A DNA stretch of 14,093 nucleotides from an uncultured Bacteroidota bacterium (GTDB taxonomy: Bacteria; Bacteroidota; Bacteroidia; Chitinophagales; Chitinophagaceae), in the NCBI GenBank assembly GCA_946479055.1, contig CAMLEX010000035.1, positions 1 through 14,093 of the forward strand, read 5' to 3'. Positions 1 to 6,948 of this stretch are shown piece after piece (the stretch's first letter is position 1; each line of letters opens with the position of its first letter). The notes beneath the pieces were generated by a model that did no database searches, was not told where the DNA came from, and was given only the letters and a program-made list of their open reading frames with translations. Both the position numbers and the translations under genes were made by a program.

Positions 1-2
1 TA

Positions 3-431
3 CTGGCTTCGCAGGTGGTTTGGTTCGATTGTCTGATTACGAATGTAGATCGTACCCCACGCAATACAAACATGCTGACCTGGTACAGGGAATTATGGCT
101 GATCGATCATGGTGCCGCACTTTATTTTCATCATGCCTGGGACAACTGGAAGGAACAAGCCCGCCGGCCATTCACTCCAGTCAAAGATCATGTATTGTTA
201 CCATGGGCCAGTGAGCTTAATACGGTTGATGAAACATTCCGTGCTATCCTTACACCCGATCGTATTCATGCCATTGTTTCCTTGATACCCGACGAATGGC
301 TTACCGCTGATTCACCACCGGGCACTGCTGTTGAAAAAAGAAAAGTATATGAACAATTTTTAAATACCCGGCTCTCAACATCCGATATTTTTGTAAACGA
401 AGCAAAGCATGCAAGAAAATCAATTATTTGA
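3..431 (+). CDS. HipA-like kinase domain protein, C-terminal part (5' end outside window)
   Basis: The reading frame is open from the window edge (codon at base 3) to the TGA at 429-431. The GTG at 15 is not a credible start, because the conserved core begins almost at once. The visible 142 residues open with DCLITNVDRTPRNTNML, the catalytic-loop type motif of HipA-like kinases, followed by LIDHGAAL, which fits the metal-binding DFG-like position. The N-terminal lobe with the ATP-binding loop must lie upstream of the window. The family (HipA_2-like) resembles the HipA protein kinase, but its substrate is not established. The gene overlaps the next one by 23 bases, and HipA_2-like plus DUF3037 is a recurring bacterial pair. 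Whether it acts as a toxin-antitoxin unit is unknown. The family call rests on the motifs and the partner gene. Confidence 0.8.
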   Translation: MASQVVWFDCLITNVDRTPRNTNMLTWYRELWLIDHGAALYFHHAWDNWKEQARRPFTPVKDHVLLPWASELNTVDETFRAILTPDRIHAIVSLIPDEWLTADSPPGTAVEKRKVYEQFLNTRLSTSDIFVNEAKHARKSII

Positions 432-792
432 ATACGCCGTTATTCGTATAGTGCCGAGGGTAGAACGGGAAGAGTTCCTCAATGTCGGGGTGATTCTCTT
501 TTCCCGTAAACAAAATTTTTTACAAGCCCTGTTCCAACTTGATAAAACGAGGCTACAGGCTTTTTCAGATAAATTAGATACCGGGGAAGTAGAAGAACAC
601 CTGCTGGCTTTTGAAAGAATCTGTAACGGCGGTCCGGATAGCGGACCTATCGGCCAGTTGGATATGGCTTCACGTTTTCGCTGGCTGACAGCTACCCGCA
701 GTACGGTAGTACAAACTTCTAAAGTGCATCCGGGTTTTTGCAGCAATGCGCAGGAAGCTATTCAAAAATTATTTACACAATTGGTACTGTAG
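409..792 (+). CDS. DUF3037 domain protein
   Basis: This 127-aa protein matches DUF3037 over its whole length. The two conserved blocks are EYAVIRIVPRVEREEFLNVG (residues 8-27) and RFRWLTATRSTVVQTSKVHPG from residue 89. No signal peptide or membrane segment is visible, so it should be cytoplasmic. Its biochemical role is unknown. The ATG at 409 lies inside the kinase gene, 23 bases before that gene's stop, so translation is probably coupled and the two products are likely made together and may interact. Alternatives to a kinase partner, such as a substrate or regulator of it, cannot be separated from sequence. Confidence 0.85.
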   Translation: MQENQLFEYAVIRIVPRVEREEFLNVGVILFSRKQNFLQALFQLDKTRLQAFSDKLDTGEVEEHLLAFERICNGGPDSGPIGQLDMASRFRWLTATRSTVVQTSKVHPGFCSNAQEAIQKLFTQLVL

Positions 793-840
793 AAAATATT
801 AGCAACTACTACCAGGCCAGGTTGAAATTTTTCGTGATAT

Positions 841-902
841 GAAAAGTGAAACGACAGAAGTGAAAATGGGGTCACATTTTTATTTTTCACTTTTCACTTT
901 TG
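841..902. repeat. GTGAAAA-type inverted repeat, possible terminator
   Basis: Short AAGTGAAAA units at 844-850 and 859-866 face TTTTCACTTTTCACTTTT at 884-901, so the RNA can fold into an A/T-rich hairpin of about 10 bp with a T-rich 3' side. It lies between the convergent DUF3037 and corA genes, where a terminator serving both would be expected. The unit is tandem-like and may belong to a genome-wide intergenic repeat family. This is a structural reading only. Confidence 0.45.
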
Positions 903-922
903 ACATAACACTACCATTCGAA

Positions 923-1906
923 TTACAACCATCCCGAACGCCTGAAAAAATAATACAGCAAGCTGCAGGCAGTGATCGTTAAAATAATTACAGCATAATA
1001 ACCATAATGCCATTCAAGCTCTGGTATAAATTTAAAGTTCATCCCATAAAAACCAGCTACCATGGTTGGTACAGCAATGATCGCCGCCCACCCTGCAAAT
1101 TTTTTTGAGGTATCATTCTGCGATATGGATATCAGCGAAAAATTTGCTTCAAGTGCTGTATTCAGGAGCTCCCTGGTATTGTCCACCATTTCATTGATAC
1201 GTATAGCATGATCATAAATATCCCGGAAATAAGGTTGTGTTTCATTGGAGATGCATTTGATATCAAATCGCATCAACCGGTTACAGATATCAATCAATGG
1301 AGATACGGCTCTTTTTACATCCAGTAATTCCCGTTTCAACAAGTATATCTGCTCTGTAGTTTCACGGCTGGGTTTTTCTTTAAATATCTTATCCTCCACT
1401 GCCTCCAGCTCCATTTCCAGTTCGTTCACCACCGGGAAATATCTATCAACAATAAAATCCATGATCGCATATAAAACAAATCCCTGGCCCTTGCCTAATA
1501 ACTCCGGCATAGTTTCGCAACGGGATCGTACTTCTGTGTAAGCAACGGATGATCCATGCCGGATACTGACAATAAAATTTGTTCCTACAAAAAAATGGGT
1601 TTCACCAAATTCAATATGCTTTTCCTGGTTCATCTGTGCGGTGCGGAGTACGACAAAAATCGAATCACCATATAGTTCAATCTTAGGTCGCTGATGGGCC
1701 CTGTGTGCATCTTCGATAGCCAGGTCGTGTAAATGAAATTCATCCTGTACCCTGCTGAGCAGCTCTTCCGACGGTTCGTGTAATCCGATCCACACAAACT
1801 TATCGGTTTCTTTAAGAACCTTATGTACTTTATTCAATTCAACATCGGCAAGCCGGTGGCCACCTGCATAGGCAGCACAATTGATAATTTCTTTCATAAA
1901 TTTCAT
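923..1906 (-). CDS. corA: CorA-family magnesium/cobalt transporter
   Basis: A 327-aa inner-membrane protein of the CorA family, which carries Mg2+ (and Co2+/Ni2+) inward as a pentamer. The family signature YGMNF is present, with GMN at residues 288-290 at the end of the first of two C-terminal membrane helices (about 270-287 and 297-318). The protein ends with the short basic tail RRSGWL typical of the family. The long N-terminal part is the cytoplasmic alpha/beta funnel with the acidic helical stalk (ELEMELEAVEDKIF, about 161-174). Length fits the family. ATG 1904-1906 is used; a second ATG three codons in is possible. It lies 178 nt downstream of the Kir channel gene on the same strand, far enough for its own promoter. 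Whether Mg2+ or another divalent metal is the main substrate cannot be read from sequence. Confidence 0.95.
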   Translation of the reverse strand: MKFMKEIINCAAYAGGHRLADVELNKVHKVLKETDKFVWIGLHEPSEELLSRVQDEFHLHDLAIEDAHRAHQRPKIELYGDSIFVVLRTAQMNQEKHIEFGETHFFVGTNFIVSIRHGSSVAYTEVRSRCETMPELLGKGQGFVLYAIMDFIVDRYFPVVNELEMELEAVEDKIFKEKPSRETTEQIYLLKRELLDVKRAVSPLIDICNRLMRFDIKCISNETQPYFRDIYDHAIRINEMVDNTRELLNTALEANFSLISISQNDTSKKFAGWAAIIAVPTMVAGFYGMNFKFIPELEWHYGYYAVIILTITACSLLYYFFRRSGWL

Positions 1907-1928
1907 TTGAAATGATCAATATCGTTAG

Positions 1929-1937
1929 CTATAGTAA
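1929..1937. promoter_or_regulatory. TTACTATAG motif upstream of corA, shared with the sigma gene
   Basis: Read in the direction of corA, TTACTATAGCTAA sits 23-31 nt before the start codon. Nearly the same string, TTACTATAGTAA, occurs before the minus-strand sigma factor gene (9668-9679). It could be a shared operator or chance in AT-rich DNA. Confidence 0.2.
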
Positions 1938-1985
1938 GTTCGGAAAATAAACAGACAGTACGAATTATAACACGATTTGGTTGCC

Positions 1986-1997
1986 GTTTTCGAAAAC
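1986..1997. promoter_or_regulatory. Palindrome GTTTTCGAAAAC upstream of corA
   Basis: A perfect 12-bp palindrome about 80 nt before the corA start and about 90 nt after the Kir stop. It is nested in a longer partial dyad (TGCCG at 1982-1986 with CGGCA further right). It may be a regulator site or part of a weak hairpin after the Kir gene. The lack of an adjacent T-run argues against an intrinsic terminator. Confidence 0.25.
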
Positions 1998-2084
1998 ATT
2001 AAACCGGCATGGAGAAATTCCACTCCTATTTGTATTTAAATATATCCTGCAATTAACCACCATTAATTTGAGATATTATTGCCG

Positions 2085-3038
2085 CTATACCTCCAGATAA
2101 CTGCTTAACTTATCCAATTCCAGGATAGTGGTTTTGCCATCTTCACTTTCCCGGTACATAGTTATAAACTTTGCATTGAATATTATTTCATCATACGTAT
2201 AAGAAGTGCGTTGTATAACCGTAGTGGAATAAACATCGTCATATCCCTTTACCTGCACATATACTTCTACATCAGATGATTTGTAATCTTCCTGCGCCAA
2301 ACCAAGCAAAGGACTTTTTTCATCTATCGGATGTACTACCGTCCAGTTCATCATCAGTGTATCTACTTTGCTTCTTTCCAATTCCAGTTCATAAAATTTA
2401 TAGGATGTGTTCCCATTATCATGTTCCTGCAAAGCAAGATTTACTTTTATTACCGCATCGGTCAGGTTATGATTGTCTTTGTAAGAAGCTATCCGGAACA
2501 TCAATGCTGTCTTACCCTGGAAAGGTGCTATCAGTGCATGATCACTGAAAGCTATATGCGGCCTGGGCCTGGCAAACCGTCCGTAGATAAGACCAGTAGC
2601 TACCGCAAAAGAAAGAAAGCCACTCATTGCCTCAATAGCAGCCACCATGTTAACTCCATCATCAACAGGATTCACCCGTCCATACCCTACCGTAGTAAAA
2701 GTCTCTGCACTGAAAAAATATACTTCTTTATACTGTTGCCATTTGGTAGTAGCAATAATACCCTGGAAACCTTCCACACCCATCAATATATAAATAATGG
2801 TATACAGTAAATTGATGGAAAGAAAGAATAATACGATCACAGTAATAAATTTCCATAGCGGCATGTTAAGCATACTATGAAAAAGACTGAACCTGTTCCA
2901 AAAGGAAACGCCTTCTTTCTCCAGGTTATACGTTCCATCCCGGTTAATAAATCTTCCGCCGTAGCTATTCACATTAGTACCAAAACCGGTATCATTATTT
3001 GCTTTCGAAAAAGGGTTTATCCGTGTGCGTGTAGCCAT
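2085..3038 (-). CDS. Inward-rectifier potassium channel (KirBac type)
   Basis: A 317-aa tetrameric K+ channel subunit of the inner membrane. The potassium selectivity filter TTVGYG is at residues 115-120, inside FFSAETFTTVGYGRV. It is flanked by outer helix M1 (about 62-85) and pore-lining helix M2 (about 131-153). The RFARPRP element after M2 (about 154-160) leads into the C-terminal immunoglobulin-like cytoplasmic domain (about 162-317), which gates Kir channels. The N-terminus carries the cytoplasmic slide-helix region (FWNRFSLFHSMLNMP, about 46-60). The frame is open 83 codons further upstream, but that extension overlaps the divergent AraC gene and lacks family similarity, so ATG 3036-3038 (MATRTRINPF) is chosen. 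A TACCTTGA -7-like box lies upstream. It precedes corA on the same strand, possibly reflecting shared ion-homeostasis roles. Confidence 0.93.
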   Translation of the reverse strand: MATRTRINPFSKANNDTGFGTNVNSYGGRFINRDGTYNLEKEGVSFWNRFSLFHSMLNMPLWKFITVIVLFFLSINLLYTIIYILMGVEGFQGIIATTKWQQYKEVYFFSAETFTTVGYGRVNPVDDGVNMVAAIEAMSGFLSFAVATGLIYGRFARPRPHIAFSDHALIAPFQGKTALMFRIASYKDNHNLTDAVIKVNLALQEHDNGNTSYKFYELELERSKVDTLMMNWTVVHPIDEKSPLLGLAQEDYKSSDVEVYVQVKGYDDVYSTTVIQRTSYTYDEIIFNAKFITMYRESEDGKTTILELDKLSSYLEV

Positions 3039-3146
3039 GATATATTTGAAATTATTTTTCAAGGTAAAATAAAAAAAATGAACAGCCGAAATTCCGGCAG
3101 TAAGTGGTAATTTTATAAGGCAGCATACAAAATATTGTAACAGAAA

Positions 3147-3959
3147 GTGAAATACAAACAAATAGAAATACCTCATTATCTCAAAGATTACATCCAGTCG
3201 TTCTGGGTGCTGAATAATTTTACTAACGCTGCTGCAAAATCTTTCAGAACGATCGCCGATGGTTGCCCCGGGCTTATTTTTCAACATCCGGAAAAGGGTG
3301 TGCTATACCAGAATGAGAAACAATTACCTGCTGGTTTTTTGTACGGCCAGGCTACAAAACATAATACACTTCAATTATCCGGGCAGTTCAGCACTGTAGG
3401 TATTTTTTTCTATCCGCATGCGCTAAAAACTATTTTTGGATTAAATGCAAGCGAACTCACCGACTCATGCATTGACCTCACTCTTCTTTCTGCAACACAA
3501 GGCTTTCAACTTTCAGAAAGATTGATGAAAAGTATATCAACCGATGATCAGATTGAAATAGTATCCTCCTTTCTATTTTCCCAAATGCAAAAGAATAATC
3601 AACCAGTGGATGGAAAAACAGGATATGCTTTGTCAAGGATCATCTTATCCAAAGGAAGTATTTCTTTAAAAGAATTAACAGAAAGCCTCAACCTGTCTGA
3701 AAGAAGCTTTGAACGGAAGTTCAAAGAGCATGTGGGTATTTCTCCTAAATTATTTTCCAGGATCTGCCGCTTCCAGGCATCACTAAAACAATTGAAGCAT
3801 AATAATTACAATAAGCTTTCTGATATTGCTTTTGAAAACGATTTTGCAGATCAATCACACTTTATCCGCACATTTAAAGAATTCTCTGGTTTCTCTCCCA
3901 ATCAATACCAGCAACAATCTTACGAGCTAGTTGAAAACCTTTCTGAAGTGATGAATTAA
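3147..3959 (+). CDS. AraC-family transcriptional regulator, DUF6597-like N-terminus
   Basis: A 270-aa DNA-binding regulator. Residues about 1-110 resemble the DUF6597 sensor domain common in AraC proteins (early YLKDYIQSFWVL, then PGLIFQH and GFLYGQ). Residues about 157-256 form the double helix-turn-helix: first helix pair SLKELTESLNLSERSFERKF, second LSDIAFENDFADQSHFIRTF, then the closing SGFSPNQY. The start is GTG at 3147, the only in-frame start giving the full N-terminal domain, and no strong ribosome-binding site is seen. It lies 62 nt upstream of an SDR gene on the same strand, a common arrangement in which the regulator controls the adjacent oxidoreductase. It is divergent from the Kir gene. 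The inducer is unknown. Confidence 0.9.
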   Translation: MKYKQIEIPHYLKDYIQSFWVLNNFTNAAAKSFRTIADGCPGLIFQHPEKGVLYQNEKQLPAGFLYGQATKHNTLQLSGQFSTVGIFFYPHALKTIFGLNASELTDSCIDLTLLSATQGFQLSERLMKSISTDDQIEIVSSFLFSQMQKNNQPVDGKTGYALSRIILSKGSISLKELTESLNLSERSFERKFKEHVGISPKLFSRICRFQASLKQLKHNNYNKLSDIAFENDFADQSHFIRTFKEFSGFSPNQYQQQSYELVENLSEVMN

Positions 3960-4021
3960 TCGCTTGTCGGTTTTGTTCTATTTTATCAATGCAGGTCATG
4001 GCATTTTTGTAAAAAAATGAT

Positions 4022-4660
4022 ATGCAAATTTTAATTTTTGGTTCTACAGGCGGTACTGGCCGCCAGCTTGTTGAACAAGCACTTCACCAAGGCTATAAAG
4101 TAACAGCCTTTGCAAGAAACCCGGAAAAGCTGCAACTAAAAGATTCCAACCTGAAAATGATACAAGGAGATGTGATGGATCTGTCTTCCGTAGAGTACGC
4201 CATGCAAAACCAGGATGCAGTCTTATCATCTATCGGTTCGCCAGCTAATAAGATAGGAACTATACGGTCAACGGGAACAAAAAACATTATCCATGCAATG
4301 GAGAAAACTGGTATAAGACGTTTCATTTGCCAAACTTCGCTCGGCTATGGCGATAGCAGTAAAGTATTGGACCAGACCCCTTTTTATTTCAAATACCTCA
4401 TTGTTCCTTTTATTTTACGAAAGGGTTTTGCCGATCATGAATTACAGGAAAGCTATATTAAGAGCAGCCAACTCGACTGGGTAATTGTTCGCCCCGGAAA
4501 TCTGACAGACGACAAACACACTGGTAAGTACAGGCATGGCTTTGCGGCTACCGACAAAAAAATTAAGGTAAAAATTTCCCGTGCAGATGTCGCCGATTTC
4601 ATGTTGAAACAATTAACAAACGATATCTATCTTCATAAGACACCAGGATTGTCTTACTAA
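4022..4660 (+). CDS. NAD(P)-binding atypical SDR protein (BVR-B/SDR_a5-like)
   Basis: A 212-aa cytoplasmic Rossmann-fold protein. The glycine-rich dinucleotide loop GSTGGTG is at residues 7-13, after strand QILIF. AR at 31-32 after the second strand suggests NADP(H) preference. Further family marks are GDVMD, a TSLGYGDS block around the usual catalytic position, and VRPGNLTD near the C-terminus, ending in YLHKTPGLSY. The classical YxxxK pair is not evident, as is usual for these atypical SDRs (NmrA/biliverdin-reductase-B-like). Substrate is unknown; the family includes flavin and quinone reductases and redox sensors. It is probably co-expressed with, or controlled by, the AraC gene 62 nt upstream. 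Confidence 0.88.
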   Translation: MQILIFGSTGGTGRQLVEQALHQGYKVTAFARNPEKLQLKDSNLKMIQGDVMDLSSVEYAMQNQDAVLSSIGSPANKIGTIRSTGTKNIIHAMEKTGIRRFICQTSLGYGDSSKVLDQTPFYFKYLIVPFILRKGFADHELQESYIKSSQLDWVIVRPGNLTDDKHTGKYRHGFAATDKKIKVKISRADVADFMLKQLTNDIYLHKTPGLSY

Positions 4661-4863
4661 ATGTGATAAAATATTCATTACAACAATCAGGATAATATGC
4701 CAACACTACCAAATTCTCATAAATCAAATCTGGCAGAATAATACGTACAGCAATAAATAAATAATAATGCTGTTCAGAAATCCGCTAGAGTTGGTAACCT
4801 TTATTCATGGTTCATCCGTACAGGCTGGCACAATGGTTGTTTTCCTTATCTCAAAAGATCGTT

Positions 4864-5016
4864 ATGATACGCAAATTAAAATCGGGAGAATACAGGCTTT
4901 ACTCCCGCAAAAAAGATCCCAAGACCAATAAGCGTCGAAACCTTGGCACTTTCACCTCCCTGGCTGCAGCTAAAAAACATGAGAAAGAGATCCAGTTTTT
5001 CAAACGTCATAAATAA
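4864..5016 (+). CDS. Small basic conserved-looking protein (50 aa)
   Basis: ATG 4864 gives a 50-aa, strongly basic protein: MIRKLKSGEYRLYSRKKDP, then TNKRRNLGTFTSLAAAKKHE and a C-terminal EIQFFKRHK. The frame is open to an ATG at 4807, but the extra 19 residues are unlike the rest. The SGEYRLYSRK...RRNLGTF...AAAKKHE pattern looks like a short beta hairpin plus helix, reminiscent of the arm-binding N-terminal domains of phage integrases (AP2-like). I recall similar 50-residue stand-alone proteins in other bacteria but cannot verify this. It may bind nucleic acid. No strong ribosome-binding site is seen. Confidence 0.6.
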   Translation: MIRKLKSGEYRLYSRKKDPKTNKRRNLGTFTSLAAAKKHEKEIQFFKRHK

Positions 5017-5074
5017 CAACCGGTTCTGGCCTTCAGTGTAACCGCTTATCATTTGTTTAAAGACTGGAGTCAGA

Positions 5075-5090
5075 TGGCATAAAAATTGCG
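5075..5090 (+). promoter_or_regulatory. Sigma-54 type -24/-12 promoter
   Basis: TGGCATAAAAATTGCG matches the RpoN consensus TGGCAC-N5-TTGC with one mismatch and the exact GG-N10-GC spacing. It is intergenic, on the coding strand of the Spy-like gene, and predicts a start near 5101 and a 5' leader of about 67 nt. No enhancer-binding-protein site was identified, and whether this genome has RpoN is not shown here. Confidence 0.5.
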
Positions 5091-5167
5091 CCACTTCGAA
5101 AGCATTCCCCATCCAACTCCGGCTAACTGGCTCATTTACCATTTTTTAAACCATAAAAAGTTATTGT

Positions 5168-5527
5168 ATGAAAAAATTATTGTTTCTGTTATTATTCAGC
5201 GGAGTGATCACCGGCGTTGCTATGGCCCAGGAGCAGAAAGAGATGAAAACTGATCAAAAGGAGTGGGAACAAAAGGTTAAAACTGAGCTGAAACTTACCG
5301 ATGAACAACTGGTAAAGTATGATGCGATTTGCAAAGAATATGGCGAAAAAATTGATGCCATAAAGAAAGATGCCAGCCTGACCAAAGAAGTTCAGAAAGA
5401 AAAAAAGATGGAATTGAAAAAAGAAAAACAAGCAAAACTGTTTGAATTCTTTACTCCTGAACAACAGACAAAATATAACGAACTGATAATGGAGAAAAAG
5501 AAAGAAACAAAACCTGCGGGATCTTAA
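5168..5527 (+). CDS. Exported small helical protein, Spy/LTXXQ-like
   Basis: A 119-aa protein with a clear Sec signal peptide (MKKLLFLLLFSGVITGVAMA, cleavage probably after residue 20 before QEQ). The mature part is highly charged, Lys/Glu-rich and almost wholly helical. It contains LTDEQLVKYDAICKEY (about 43-58) and FFTPEQQTKYNELI (about 94-107), matching the repeated L-T/P-x-x-Q pattern of Spy/CpxP periplasmic proteins. Those proteins act as chaperones or envelope-stress sensors, and a similar role is inferred. The sigma-54-like site upstream suggests induced rather than constitutive expression. It is monocistronic, closed by a terminator 27 nt after the stop. Confidence 0.8.
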   Translation: MKKLLFLLLFSGVITGVAMAQEQKEMKTDQKEWEQKVKTELKLTDEQLVKYDAICKEYGEKIDAIKKDASLTKEVQKEKKMELKKEKQAKLFEFFTPEQQTKYNELIMEKKKETKPAGS

Positions 5528-5553
5528 CCCGATCATTCCATAATAGCTTTCGC

Positions 5554-5588
5554 AAAAGCCGGTCAATGCATAGCCGGCTTTTTATTTA
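5554..5588 (+). terminator. Rho-independent terminator after the Spy-like gene
   Basis: AAAAGCCGG (5554-5562) pairs perfectly with CCGGCTTTT (5574-5582) around an 11-nt loop, followed by a T-rich stretch. It sits 27 nt after the stop codon. Confidence 0.85.
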
Positions 5589-5643
5589 AGAGATCCTATG
5601 TTTCTGCAATAAGATCATGTCTTTTTTGAACTCCTTGTTCTAT

Positions 5644-5661
5644 GTTTAAGTTTTTTTAAAC
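5644..5661. promoter_or_regulatory. GTTTAA/TTAAAC dyad upstream of the 5694 operon
   Basis: GTTTAA (5644-5649) and TTAAAC (5656-5661) form an inverted repeat with a 6-nt spacer, about 20 nt upstream of the -7 box at 5682. Its position fits an operator, but AT-rich dyads arise easily by chance. Confidence 0.25.
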
Positions 5662-5681
5662 TATCCCCGTCCGTAAAAACT

Positions 5682-5689
5682 TACATTTG
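5682..5689 (+). promoter_or_regulatory. Bacteroidota -7 box TACATTTG
   Basis: A perfect match to TAnnTTTG, four bases before ATG 5694, so transcription would start at or next to the start codon (leaderless mRNA). A clear -33 TTTG box is not seen. Confidence 0.5.
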
Positions 5690-5693
5690 ATTT

Positions 5694-5819
5694 ATGAAAA
5701 TCAAGCTGATCCTGACAGGTTCTACCGGCATGGGAGGCGAAGGTGTATTGCATGAATGCCTGCAGCAAGATGAGGAAGAAACCGCGGATGTATTTGCAGA
5801 GTTTAAACCATTCAACTGA
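5694..5819 (+). pseudogene. 41-codon remnant of an NAD(P)-binding epimerase-like gene
   Basis: A short ORF begins MKIKLILTGSTGMGGEGVL and continues HECLQ. This is the exact style of the N-terminal Rossmann strand, glycine loop and first helix of NAD-dependent epimerase/NmrA-like proteins, which are normally over 200 aa. After residue 24 it becomes an acidic tail (QDEEETADVFAEFKPFN) that I cannot match to the family, then TGA at 5817-5819. An internal deletion that removed most of the gene is the simplest reading. The glycine loop reads GMGGEG where GMVGEG is usual. The stop overlaps the next gene's start (TGATG), so if transcribed it would couple translation to the GNAT gene. It has its own -7 box. 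A functional short leader peptide cannot be excluded. Confidence 0.6.
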
Positions 5820-6292
5820 TGAATAGTATCCCTGTTATTAAAAAGGTTGATCCGGCATCCCCGGCAGCAAGGACAATGATGGAAGCGTTATGGGAAGAAA
5901 TTCAAACCCGTTATGGTTTCAAGGCGCCAAATCCATTTGTTCCTGCTTCTTTTGCAGGAACAAGGGCTGGTTTCTGGATAGCGTTTACAAATAATGAGCC
6001 TGTTGGAAGTATTGCTATTGTCCCACTATCTGAACATGAGGCCGAATTAGATATAATGTATGTGGTTCCTTCCTTCAGAGGTTTGGGCATTGCAAAAGAA
6101 CTTATGACTGCATTGGAACACCATGCTAAAGCAAATGATCTCACAATTATAAAGCTAAGAGCCGGGGCGCCGCAACCTGAAGCTCTCCGGTTTTATGAAA
6201 AAATGGGCTATACACAGATAACGGCGTTTGGAAAATGGATGAATGACGATACCGCTATATGTTTTGAAAAAAAATTATTACAAGTCCTTTGA
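5819..6292 (+). CDS. GNAT-family N-acetyltransferase
   Basis: A 157-aa acetyl-CoA-dependent acetyltransferase. Motif A with the CoA pyrophosphate loop is YVVPSFRGLGIAKEL (residues 81-95), preceded by strand AELDIM. Motif B is seen as PEALRFYEKMGY (120-131). Length is typical and the protein should be cytoplasmic. The substrate (small amine or protein) is unknown. Its ATG shares one base with the stop of the upstream remnant, and its stop overlaps the TTG start of the next gene by four bases, so three ORFs are tightly coupled. Confidence 0.9.
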   Translation: MNSIPVIKKVDPASPAARTMMEALWEEIQTRYGFKAPNPFVPASFAGTRAGFWIAFTNNEPVGSIAIVPLSEHEAELDIMYVVPSFRGLGIAKELMTALEHHAKANDLTIIKLRAGAPQPEALRFYEKMGYTQITAFGKWMNDDTAICFEKKLLQVL

Positions 6293-6921
6293 AAATTCAA
6301 CGATCAAATACCGGTTTGCTTCTCCTTCCTGCTATAGGTATTTGTCTTTTTGTCATTCTTTATTTCATTGCAGCGGCCTTATACCCTGGTGGTTCGGAAG
6401 TCAACAGGCTGGCAAAAGGATTTAGCTGGAAACATAATTATTGGTGCGACCTGCTGGAAACCCATGCTGAAAACGGAGAACAAAATACAGCAAGACCGAT
6501 GGCTATTATTGCAACGGCTGTTCTCTGTATAAGTATCGCTGCATTCTGGTATTTTGTTCCCGGGCTTTTTTCTTTTAAACCATTCCTGAAAAAAACAATT
6601 CAATATACAGGAATCATGTCGATGGGAATGCTGGTATTCCTGCAAGCAGATTTTCATGACACGGTTATTAATACTTCCGGAGTATTGGGTATTGTCGCTA
6701 TCACTTTAACATTGGTTGGGTTGTATAAAAATCATTCCTATTCTCTTTTTATGTTAGGGTTGCTTTGCTTTGTATTATTTTTCCTGAATAATTATATTTA
6801 TTATACAAAAAATGGGATCGGCTATCTGGCCGTTATTCAAAAGATTAGTTTCTTTTTGTTCCTGCTTTGGTTTTTCATCCTTACTATTCAATTATTTTTA
6901 AAAACCAGGATTAGCAAATAA
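6289..6921 (+). CDS. Six-helix membrane protein, DUF998-like
   Basis: A 210-aa integral membrane protein with about six helices (roughly 9-31, 69-91, 104-121, 130-147, 151-171, 181-205). Between helices 1 and 2 is a polar loop with YPGGSEVNRLAKGFSWKHNY and WCDLLETHAENGEQNTARP. The YPGG...NYWCDLL...NG..N..R pattern recalls DUF998-type proteins of Bacteroidota, whose function is unknown. DFHDTVIN follows helix 3. The start is TTG at 6289, overlapping the GNAT stop by four bases (TTGA); no ATG would keep the first helix. Assignment to DUF998 is tentative. Confidence 0.75.
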   Translation: MKIQRSNTGLLLLPAIGICLFVILYFIAAALYPGGSEVNRLAKGFSWKHNYWCDLLETHAENGEQNTARPMAIIATAVLCISIAAFWYFVPGLFSFKPFLKKTIQYTGIMSMGMLVFLQADFHDTVINTSGVLGIVAITLTLVGLYKNHSYSLFMLGLLCFVLFFLNNYIYYTKNGIGYLAVIQKISFFLFLLWFFILTIQLFLKTRISK

Positions 6922-6936
6922 TATATTTTCCCGGCT

Positions 6937-6944
6937 TAATTTTG
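6937..6944 (+). promoter_or_regulatory. Bacteroidota -7 box TAATTTTG
   Basis: A perfect TAnnTTTG match in the 27-nt gap after the membrane protein gene, four bases before ATG 6949. It suggests the AraC gene also has its own, possibly leaderless, transcript. No obvious -33 box. Confidence 0.45.
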
Positions 6945-6948
6945 ACAG

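Noticed and set aside
2331..2810. 159-codon plus-strand ORF inside the Kir gene
   Set aside because: It is antisense to a clearly conserved channel and has no domain-like pattern.
3039..3287. 83-codon upstream extension of the Kir channel frame
   Set aside because: It overlaps the divergent AraC gene, has no Kir-like sequence, and the ATG at 3036-3038 gives the normal N-terminal length.
5192..5566. 124-codon minus-strand ORF rich in Phe and Leu
   Set aside because: This is the complement of the Lys/Glu-rich Spy-like gene; its Phe/Leu bias is the mirror of AAA/GAA codons.
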